From Epiperipatus broadwayi (lineage: Eukaryota; Onychophora; Udeonychophora; Euonychophora; Peripatidae): DNA of 64,000 nucleotides. Under the pieces are notes generated by a model, which saw nothing but the letters and a program-made list of their open reading frames with translations, was not told the DNA's origin and made no database searches. The DNA lies in NCBI GenBank assembly GCA_028023455.1, contig JAQFVV010000317.1, positions 321,501 to 385,500 of the forward strand, in the 5' to 3' direction. The position numbers and the translations under genes are program-made. Of this stretch, positions 23,468 through 32,747 are shown in pieces (the first letter of the stretch is position 1; each line of letters starts with the position of its first letter).

Positions 23468-24690
23468 TAAAGAAATTATACGTGTAAAATTTACATTTTC
23501 ATGAGCCTTAAGATTACTATATACATCGAGGGTAATTTGCTCACGACCATCTATGCCTAGTTTATACTATATAACAGGGTCTAGATCCGCTCTAGAGCTA
23601 GCAGAAGTGATTATACATATTGATAAAGAATATGACATTTTATTAAGCGCGAATACTTAATATCCTCTATATAGTTTATGTGCTTATGAAATTAGATTCG
23701 AATTCAGATCAAAGCTGTAAATACAATTATTATGGCGGGATGAACTGATGATTGGCAGTCAGACTTCAGATACCACGGCGTACAGAAAATACAAAGTCTG
23801 ATATAGCCCTTGCGTCTTGAGAGTTCCTTTTTACGGGATTCTTACCGAATAACGGTTCCCTTTTCACCATATTCATTGCTGTGGAAATAAGAGACCTTTT
23901 AGCCGGCGATTGAACAACTAATTAAACTATGGGAGTCTCATGCTCCATTTCTGAGGATGCAGAATGGGGTGGGATAGCCAACTTCCATCTGGAAGAGATA
24001 GTTGTCTGAACTAAGAGTGTTGTGGCGTAGCCTTACACATACGACCACTAAAAATATGCACAGCAACATATATATATATACGCCGTAGCATTTCTTAAAA
24101 ACACACTCGCACTGCTGACTACATTATATAATAGAAATTAGGACGCTAAACAATAGTTGCCTTCATGAAACTACCGTGTATCAGTTCATTAGGTAGCATC
24201 TATAATTATGCTATTAAGGAAAACTTAGGAATCTAATTTGTAAAGCTATCTATATAGGGATTTATAACTTTAGGAGGAGTACAGCACATTCTTAAGCATC
24301 ATGATATAAAGTTATAGCTTTATGCTGTATTTCAATCACTCCGGTCTACACATTAGTTAAATATTATCTCGAAAGCAAATCTATCTTAAAACAGCTGTAA
24401 GCTTTTAATTATCTCTTTAACAAGATATTTTACCCCCTTCAAAACGAGTTTCTTTTGAGCGTTCTGAACAAATACAGCATAAACCACGACACAATGGAAA
24501 ATCATAAAATTTGGCATAGATTTAAATGTAAGTTTGATGAGCAGATATCACGTAAGTGAAAACTAAAATTTGGCTCTGTTTTAGCATAGTTTGAAAAGGA
24601 AATTGCAACGCAATTAGTTTATATCTGATCGACCCAGTTCAAATTTAAGTTGTGTACAAGAATTAAACAAGGCAAATATTATTATTACAT

Positions 24691-24770
24691 TAAAATATGT
24701 AAATGCACATATCTTTAAGTTAAAATATGTAAAATCAAATATCACTAAGTTAAAATATGTAAAATAATCT
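24691..24770. repeat. Tandem repeat of a 30-bp unit
   Basis: TAAAATATGTAAA begins at 24691, 24721 and 24751, exactly 30 bases apart. Units 1 and 2 are complete and end in TTTAAGT or ACTAAGT; unit 3 is truncated after about 20 bases. Confidence 0.85.
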
Positions 24771-25397
24771 AGAAACTTAATTATCATTTTAGAATGAAGC
24801 ATTTAAAACTATATGCAACGAAATTTATGATAATTAATTTAAAATCAATCGCTTTAACTAACTTTTAATAACTCAGAAAGGTAAATACGTTGAACTAGAT
24901 CAATCAGAGATAACTCAGCAAACCAACAAATAAATTAATAAATACATGGAGTATGTAAATCAATAAATAAGATATTAACTCAGTATGAAAATCAAATCAG
25001 TTATTAAATTAAATCAGGTAAGATTTTAAGATGAAAACAAAAGAAATCAAAATTACATTTTAATAGTGGTTTTAAAGTACATTATTGCTATGGCCATAGA
25101 GTTTAGATTTAGCTAGCTTTAGGAATTATCACATCTTAGTTGAGTTATTAATTTTAAGTAGAGGAAGGTTTTTTTACCAGCTCTTCTGTCTGCTTGCACT
25201 TGTTTCATGTTGAAAGGTTCTGTCAACGGACATCTGCTCCATCACACAGCTTCTCCTCTTGCTGCTCCCCACATGGTAGACTCCCTGGGTTAGGAAGGCA
25301 AGAAAAATGCCTTCTACTCAGACTACATTATAATTAACAATTTTAAAACATACGTTGTCAATGAATTGACTTGAAATAATGTCCGAATAAATCCAAA

Positions 25398-25448
25398 ATG
25401 GCTGCAGAGGCTTATATTATCAGCTTATCCTCCCTCTTCTCGGTCATA
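25398..25448 (+). CDS. Candidate short first exon
   Basis: ATG at 25398 sits in a favourable context (CAAAATGG) and opens 17 codons, MAAEAYIISLSSLFSVI, which end exactly on a codon boundary at GTAAGT (25449-25454), a strong donor consensus. A T-rich tract followed by TTACAG at 25524-25529 could be the acceptor of an 81-base intron; continuing there gives only eight more codons before a stop, so a different downstream exon would be needed. The peptide is small and hydrophobic, like a signal or membrane segment. I do not recognise a protein. The reverse strand reads as TATA-like sequence, so this could instead belong to an LTR. Confidence 0.22.
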
Positions 25449-25559
25449 GTAAGTTTTTAGATTTGTTTTGCTAATTTTCTCGCTGTATTCCCATAATCGT
25501 ATAATCATGCTGTTTTTTATTTCTTACAGCTGAGTTTTACAGCTAGACATCCATGATTT

Positions 25560-26530
25560 CTTTTTAATTACTCAAGATAATTTATTCTACAACTTAGTGT
25601 TACTTTTAGTTTTGTAATTAGGTCAACTATAGTGAGAAAGATTAAATTTTATAATACCAATTCTTTTTCGAAAACAAATCTACAGATTGAAAACATCTGG
25701 TTATATATGTAACTCGATTAATTTAATTTAGCGATATATGCAGAACTATACATTACTTTCAAATATTAATTTTTTTTAGAATAAATATTTTAAATAAAGA
25801 AATTTATAATGTTTTAAATCTGTTAACATTATTCTTTCCTGCATATATGTAGTCTTGTGTTACACATACAACACAATTTCTATTTATTTACTACAAGAAA
25901 TATATGTCTGTGTGTATATGGGTTTTTACATATATAGATACAATTTTCATATTGTATGCTAAGATATATGCACACATACATGACTAATACATTTAGGTTT
26001 AAATTTAGCCTGATTTTAATACAATTTTAACCTGATATACGAGAATTTGGTGCTAGTTAGATAGATAGAAATAATACTATAGTATATAGTAGGTGAAACA
26101 GTATGATTGTCAAAGCTGACTATTTCATTATGTTATATAATAATCATTATATGGTAGGTTGTTATCTGAAATTATGAATTTTAATTAACTAAAGGAAATG
26201 TCTATAGAAAAAATAACTAGATCCCGATTTACTGATCAATAATTTGATGACTAGCAGCGTTGACTATTAATGGTCGACTGAAAATCCTAAGCTTGCTTTG
26301 AAAATCTGTGCACAGTTCAAATATAAAAATATTTAAAAATATTGTTTTATGAAATGAACCATTTTGATTTCATTGCAGATGTGTAAATAACATTTTTGTT
26401 ATTTCATTTAATTAAAATATTCTACATCGCCCATTTTTGTTTTAACTGATTATCATGGCTATTATTTATACAGGTTATTCAAGTTATATTTTTTATTATA
26501 ACTAATTTTCATACTGTGGTAATTTAGCAA
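25560..26530. other. AT-rich non-coding stretch
   Basis: No gene or element recognised. Confidence 0.6.
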
Positions 26531-26537
26531 TATAGTA

Positions 26538-27092
26538 AAATTAAAATACCAAGGGAAGTAATAAACTTGAGCAATTATGACAATTAGTCTTAAAGAAATA
26601 GTGTCAAATTGTTTTATTATCTTTTCAGTGTGGTAAATAAGTTTTAAAATTGAATTTTTAAAAGCAATAATTCCTCTCAAAATACTGATTTAAGGCATAT
26701 ATAAACTTGACTTCCATTGCTTATAAATAATTTGTTACAAAATATTGATAATGGATATATGTAATTTTGTTTTGTATATTCAAAAAATCACAAAATAAAT
26801 AGCTAGAATAGTTTATGTATGTCATATATATGATTAACCAAAATTACTTAATAGCATTCCTAAACTGTATTACATAATGTTGTAAGTTATTTTACTAATG
26901 AAAAAGAAAACTATCAAAATAACTCAATTAGATTACTTATTTTCTTAATTTGAATATAACAAAATAAATGGTGATGATATATTATGCTGGAAAGATTACC
27001 ACATTGAAAAGCAATAAAACAATTTGACACTATTTTTTAATGCTAATTGTCATAATTGCTCAAGTTTATTACTTCCCTTGGTATTTTAAACT
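26538..27092. repeat. Inverted repeat with ~100-base arms
   Basis: The arm at 26538-26640 returns as reverse complement at about 26997-27092. Shared words include AATACCAAGGGAAGTAATAA and, on the other strand, AAACAATTTGACACTATTT. By eye about nine bases in ten match. The loop is about 355 bases. A transcript across it could fold into a long stem. The right arm is itself the core of the MITE-like element at 26962-27152, so the two arms are probably two copies of one short element in opposite orientation. Confidence 0.8.
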
Positions 27093-27152
27093 GTAAATTT
27101 TTAGAATATATTATAATCTTTCCAGCATAGTGCATCATCACTATTTATTTTC
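26962..27152. mobile_element. MITE-like element with ~37-base terminal inverted repeats
   Basis: Left end AAATAAATGGTGATGATA...GCTGGAAAGATTA (26962-26999) is the approximate reverse complement of TAATCTTTCCAGCAT...CATCATCACTATTTATTT (27113-27152). The whole is about 190 bases with no coding capacity. Immediate flanks are AT-rich, and no clear target-site duplication could be read. The superfamily is not assigned. Confidence 0.55.
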
Positions 27153-27281
27153 TTAAAGATATTAAATTGATTCCTATTCTTACATATATTATGGATAAAT
27201 TTATATTGAGGTTAGGTAAGGATTTCAATCACTTCCACTATACCATAACTTGGCTTACTATATAAATACTGTGATTAAATA

Positions 27282-27358
27282 CTGTGATATGCAAATCTGA
27301 GTATATTTACAGTCAAATATATATATATTAAAATAAACTGTAAACATATCACAGTGGG
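27282..27358. repeat. Short inverted repeat
   Basis: ACTGTGATATG near 27282 pairs with CATATCACAGT at 27348-27358, and ATTTACAGT near 27306 pairs with ACTGTAAA near 27339. A (TA)n tract lies in the loop. It could be a hairpin or the ends of a small element. Confidence 0.6.
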
Positions 27359-27359
27359 T

Positions 27360-28540
27360 GGTATTTGTTCTATCTACATTAGTCCACCCATTAGAAATAT
27401 ATATATGTATTGTTAAAAGGAGGTTGCCTTGCAGCAGCTTGAGATTGTTATTGATATTGGGATTGTATAAGTGTTGACTGATATATATGTATAATGTTAA
27501 ACACTAAACTGAAAGCCAGGATATAATCCATTGAATCATTTCATGGTGCATATAAATTGCTCTCCATAATTTGTAAACTATTAAATAATCAAAAAAGATT
27601 TCAGATTGACTCAGGGTTGCCAAAAGTTAAATTACTATAATAGGAAAAACTGATAGTGAGACTGAAGGGCACTAAGACTTGCCTCAGTAAAATTATCTAC
27701 ATGATAAGTTTAATTGAGTAAATAATATATATGACAACAATGACAAGACTTAAGCTGTTCAAACATCAATAAAAGAGATCATTTAAAAACATTAACATTA
27801 ATAAATTATGTTTAAAAACAAAAATTATAATGTACAAACTAATGATAGAGATTTAAGTCATCAAAATAGATATTAGGATTTTCTAATGTGCTTGTAATTT
27901 TCAAATATAATTATAATGCTAACCTCAAATAAAAGTAAAAATTGCTATGACTTGATACAACTTAGCACTTTAAATCCAATTCATACTCTAACATAATAAT
28001 TACAACCAATTTGGGCATTGTGTTAATTATTTTTTAATAAATAAGATAAGAGGCAATTTAATTAAATATCTTTTATCCATTTCACTATTTTTATTCTTAT
28101 ACATTAACCTTTTAACCGCTAATTATATTATTGGTTGTATGAGGTAAAAATCAAATCTTTTAATTGGCCAACTCACAAACTGAAGACAAAGCCTATTGTT
28201 AAAACATATTCGCCTATAATATTAAATTCAACTCAGATACATTTATAAAAAGTATATTACTAATTTTTCAGGTTATGAAGAGAACGAAAGTTCTTTCAAA
28301 AATAAGTTGCTATTTATTTATTCTAAAATATTCAATTTCGGCAACATAAAAGCTATAATATAAACAAAAAGGTCGACTTTTACGTTATAGAAAAGTAAAT
28401 ATTTCTTTTTACTAAATCTTTAATATTTTTACTAAAATCTTCAATATTTTTTGAAAATAATTTTGTTTTTTTAGTATTCTCTCCGAAAATAATTTTAATT
28501 TCTCAAAATATACTTTTATAATACTTTAAATCATATTCGA
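27360..28540. other. AT-rich non-coding stretch
   Basis: No gene or nameable repeat. Confidence 0.6.
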
Positions 28541-28589
28541 AATGAAAATCTCAGCGTTTTTCTTTATTTTCTTTGATCAGGCGGTTTCT

Positions 28590-28895
28590 TTGTTCTTTCC
28601 AGCCAATCAGAATGTCTTTTTCGGCTGAGAGCATGCTAAGATCCAATCACAAGTAATGTTCTTTCTTTGTTTAGGTTTAAATGCGTTTTTTTTTATTTTT
28701 TACTTGTAAAATAATTCGGAAGAGGGCACCTTCTTACAGAACTTTTAAAAACCTATTCAAAACCTATCAAACGAATATTCTAGCATAAGAACTGGCAGAG
28801 TTAGAGTGGCGTCAGATGTCGACGAGGAGCTTCGTAAGAGGCGGGAAAAGGGTTAATGCTATATAAAAATGTCCATCAAATAAGAGGTAAAATAC
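28590..28895 (+). promoter_or_regulatory. Promoter-like cluster: two CCAAT boxes and an E2F-like site
   Basis: CCAATCAGA lies near 28602 and CCAATCACA near 28653. About 190 bases on, GGCGGGAAAA (near 28839), the complement of the E2F consensus TTTCCCGCC, sits in a CpG-bearing patch with GTCGACGAGG. A TATATAAAAATG follows at about 28860, and AGAGGTAAAAT near 28885 resembles a splice donor. The order fits a plus-strand promoter and a short non-coding first exon. No coding exon follows within view. Motif co-occurrence is observed; promoter function is inference. Confidence 0.3.
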
Positions 28896-28899
28896 TTTA

Positions 28900-29330
28900 A
28901 TAAATCATCCTTTTTATGTACATTTATTTGCCTTATCTTGTTTATTATTTTTTTTCTTGGTTATATTCCAGTATCCTGGATTATCTCTAAATGTACGATC
29001 TCAACTCCCATTAAGTTGTAACAATAATGATTTTTTTATATATAAACAGAATAGAAAAGTTGATTTACAAATTAATAATAAAGAGGTAGATTTTTTTTTT
29101 TTTTTTAGCAAAAGTAATTAATTATAGAAGATATGAAACACTTATGCATAGCATCTCAACAAGAATGGATGCTTACAAGCAAATGTATTATTAAATATTT
29201 ATGGGGAGATTAAGAGTAAGCATGTATATATTTTTTTAATATATTTATAATTATTATAATTTCTCATGGTTTTCTTCAATTTGGGAGATCATATATATAT
29301 ATAGTAAAATTAATTTAATTAGAAGGAATT
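28900..29330. other. AT-rich non-coding stretch
   Basis: Nothing recognised apart from a poly(T) tract at about 29091-29106. Confidence 0.6.
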
Positions 29331-29335
29331 TGACT

Positions 29336-29595
29336 CAGACTTTCAAGATCCTTACACCTATCCACTCCATCTTATACAACCAATACACATGATCACATAA
29401 TGTGAAAAAGATAAATAATCTCTAATATATGTCTTTTGTGCTAAACCAGCACTCATCAGTTGTTCCAGATCATCATCTCCCATACATATAATCTTAAATT
29501 TTTAATTCAATCTTCTCCACCCTTCAACTCTTCAGTCATCCATATCATTGAAAAATCTGATGATGGAACACTTAAAACCCTTGTTGATGACAATA
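29336..29595 (+). repeat. Dispersed repeat A, long copy
   Basis: It starts GACTTTCAAG at 29337 and runs through AAAAAGATAAATAATCTC, AACCAGCACTCATCAGTTG and GAAAAATCTGATGATGG to CTTGTTGATGA near 29590. Same orientation and extent as 19622-19910. Confidence 0.75.
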
Positions 29596-29728
29596 TTATT
29601 TTCATACCTATGTTGACTTTAAGTCGGCCTGAACCCTCATGTATGCGATCTTAATATGTCCATTTAAATACACAGAAGAAGGATGGGCAAAATACACGCT
29701 GAATATGTTATATTTAAATACAAGTATA

Positions 29729-30055
29729 TTGTCTATATGTATTGGAAAAAATATTCCATTTACACAAACATTCATTCTGTCTTATCAGGCAACTGAGAAG
29801 AAAGACCATGGTGTTTCTTGATCTTAAACTCAGAGGTAGAAAACCAACAAACTCACCATGCTGTCTAATGCATGTTGGTGAGCAGCCCATTCATGTCCGT
29901 ATACTATATGAATAATTATATAGTAATAACAGCTGCAACAACAAGAATGTATGGAGAGGACATTAGGAATTTGCCCTGCTCGGTTCCTTTAAGGCCTCCG
30001 AGAGGAATCAAAGGGTCTCCTTTCAGTTAATAGCAAACTCCTTTCTGCAGAACAA
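29729..30055 (-). mobile_element. LINE 5' untranslated region, inverted segment
   Basis: The block matches 40530-40868 closely along its length (shared words include GAGAAGAAAGACCATGGTGT, GTATACTATATGAATAAT, TAGTAATAACAGCTGCAA and CCTTTCAGTTAA). Both copies stop at the same CTTTCTGCAG, which therefore marks the element's 5' end, read on the minus strand as CTGCAGAAAG. Homology stops on the other side just before where the 40-kb copy has its first ATG. The segment directly abuts a plus-strand LINE 3' end at 30056, giving a back-to-back arrangement. Confidence 0.75.
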
Positions 30056-30345
30056 ACAGGTGTTACTGACTTCATTGAAAAATTAAAAGATTGAAGTGGA
30101 GTTGGGCTGGAGATATTGCTACAAGAGATGATAATAAATGGATAATTGAAATCTTAAACTGGATTCCTAGAGATTATAAAAGACCCAGAAGGAGACCACA
30201 TGTTAGATGGATGGATAAAATAAGAAAGTGTGCAAGGGTGATGTGGAGAAGAGATGCTAAAGATCGGAGAATATGGATTGAACTTGGAGAGACCTTCATC
30301 TTGCAGTGGATTGATAATGGTTGGTGATAATGATGGCATTGCCTA
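30056..30345 (+). pseudogene. RTE-type LINE 3' end: ORF C-terminus
   Basis: After a one-base frameshift near 30090 the frame reads KWSWAGDIATRDDNKW and continues through RPRRRPHVRWMDKIRK to ETFILQWIDNGW and a stop at 30325-30327. This is the C-terminal region of RTE-like ORF2 proteins, downstream of the RT domain (the WAGHIARR..NRWT and GRPPVRWxDEI blocks and the final QQW). The stop is followed at once by TGATAATGATGG, a short TGA-type repeat typical of RTE 3' ends. The frame is nearly intact, so this copy is younger than the one at 10.5-11.8 kb. RT catalytic motifs are absent because the copy is truncated. Confidence 0.8.
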
Positions 30346-30360
30346 TACTGAAATTAATGT

Positions 30361-30434
30361 ATTAGAAGGGATATGAACTCATATCCTTTCTAATGTATTG
30401 TAGGAGTATATATATATATATATATATATATATA
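30361..30434. repeat. Near-perfect 34-base palindrome followed by (TA)14
   Basis: ATTAGAAGGGATATGA (30361-30376) pairs with TCATATCCTTTCTAAT (30379-30394) with one mismatch and a 2-base loop. A (TA)n tract follows at 30407-30434. The palindrome starts about 15 bases after the LINE 3' end and could lie in the target flank. Confidence 0.85.
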
Positions 30435-30439
30435 CTCAT

Positions 30440-32745
30440 ACATACGTATAATCAATATGTATACATTATATTTGTATTCTTATTATATTTATAAAAATAA
30501 ATATATAATTTAGTAAGATAGTATTTTTCATTCTTTAAAATGAAAAAAAGACGTTGACAAAAGATGTTTGACAAGGTTATGAATGACCTTTATGTTCACA
30601 TAGTTTATCGAATTAAAAGAAATGAATTAACTTAGTGTTTTAATATCGAATTGTATTGTAACAATGTAGAATGAGTATGCTTCAGCAAGCTGATGGAGCG
30701 AGATATAATATATTCTATTCTTTTTGTTAGAAGACTAAGAATTCTATTTTTTGTCAGCTATATCCTCATAAAAACTTATACTATGTTCGATTTAAAAGAA
30801 CAGTGTAAGATAACATCTATATTTTGAACAATTTAATATTCATTAGAAGAAATTTCTAATATTTGTTTAAAGAAAGTAATCTGAATATATTTTCGTGTTC
30901 TATAAAAATTGTTGGAATTACATGTTTTAAATTGTAAGCTTCATTTTAAAAAAGAACATGTTTATAAAAACTTCAACTAGATTTAATGTACTTTACAGTA
31001 TAAAAAAAATGCAAAGTGGGTAGAACACCAATTTATCATGGGATAGATAAAATGCACTTGCCTAATCAAATATATATATGTGTGAATAACGTCTTTTGCT
31101 GAATGCCTATAAGATTATATAAAAGTTAGATCTTCAAAATGGAATTATAATTGTTAATAAAGAAACTGTGTATTAAGAAGATGAAATCTACATATAAAGA
31201 GGAAACTAAATGTCAACTTAGGATATCCTATTATTTTCTTTAATGTCTAACAATGAAGGAATCAAGAATTGCATCTTCGAAGGATTTTCATTAGCGAGGA
31301 ACATCTGAGATTATTGTATTAACTTTTATAAAAACCATTTAAGTTTTTTTGAAAATTATAATTGGGAAAAGTTAATTTCATTTTCTTTATCATCGTATTC
31401 ATTTCTTATGAATAATAAGAGAGAATTAATAATTTAAGATAGTTTTATTTTTATTTATGATCAATAAAGATTTAAATATAGGTTAAGAAACGTTTATATG
31501 GGAAAGGGATAAAGTGAACTTGGAGGTAAGAGATTGAATTATTTTTAAATTCACATATTATTATTTTCTATGACATGACACTACATTGTTTATACTAATC
31601 CAAATAGGCTAATAACCGTAATGTATGATAAGTGAATAAATGATTAACATTGTTGTGAAGTAAATATTTTTATATTAATAAATATAAGTTATGGACAATC
31701 ATTTTAACGAATGAAGGTATTACATACAAATGATTGGATTATTATTTGTATAATCTAATTATTGTAAAATAGTGTTAATATAAAAGTCTTAATATTTGGT
31801 TACTTATATTTTATATACATTGTAAATTCAGGTAGTGTTATAGGTTAGAAAATATATCTACTGTAAGTAAATAGAATATTTATATTTTTAATATAAGGAG
31901 GTAGATATATAAATAATTTTTTATATATTGTAAAATTTAAGTTATTTAATTGTTAAATAAATAATTATGTTTTTTATAATAAATTAAATGAAATCTTCAA
32001 TTTTGTTTTATTTAATTTAGAGTTAGTGAGATTCGTTATTAATATTACTTTAGAATATTGATAGGAACCCCTGAAGAGAGTAAATTGTTAAACTTCCCTG
32101 AGTTCGAAATCTGAGCATAACGGTAAAGTTAATTAAGGTGAAAATTGATTTGATGTGGTTTAGATATAATAATTTATTAATAATAAGTTATTTGTTGGGA
32201 ACAGATATAGTTTATATCAAAATTATATCACATTCGAGGCATCCTATATGAAGACCTTAAATCTGACTATAGTGAAATGCGATTGCCTTAACTTATCTTG
32301 TTGAGAGGATGCATACCGTTACAGTATATATATAAAGATATATTTATATAACAGTTATTTAGTAATCGGCAAATCTATTGCAACTTGATGATAATATAGA
32401 GAGTAAATAAACAGTAAATTTATTAATCAAAAATTTTTTCTTTTGCAATTTAAGTATTATAATTTCCACTAAATTTTAGTCTTTAATTTTGTAATATAGC
32501 AATTTTATTCTTTCATTTAGAGATTTGTACAAATATTAAAATTGAACTTTTATTGTTGCAGTCAGCAGAAAATAATATACTTTATGATAATTTGCTTAAG
32601 CTTGAAAAATGTACATATGAGGCTTACAATATTCCTTTATAATATATTGTATTATTTATTCTGTTTGAAAACATTTGCAATATTTAATTGCCATTTTTAA
32701 CATATTTTCCCTCATTTTCCAATAGCCATTTCCCTCAAATAGAAC
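30440..32745. other. AT-rich non-coding stretch
   Basis: No gene recognised. A slightly GC-richer patch at 32030-32130 contains GAGTTCGAAATC, which recalls a tRNA B box, but no A box could be found. Confidence 0.55.
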
Positions 32746-32747
32746 AA

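Larger units (their letters stand above)
22690..25445. repeat. Large GC-richer island containing short palindromes
   Basis: The interval has more balanced composition than its flanks and many CpG-containing words. It has no RT, transposase or other coding motif that I can read. It includes the palindrome cluster at 23122-23467 and the 30-bp tandem at 24691-24770. C-rich words near 24430 (ACCCCCTTC) would be a polypurine tract on the minus strand if the island is a set of LTRs. A large non-autonomous element is the simplest reading, but no ends or target-site duplications were found. Confidence 0.35.

Noticed and set aside
32030-32130. B-box-like GAGTTCGAAATC suggesting a tRNA or SINE
   Set aside because: No A box at tRNA spacing and no cloverleaf pairing on either strand.
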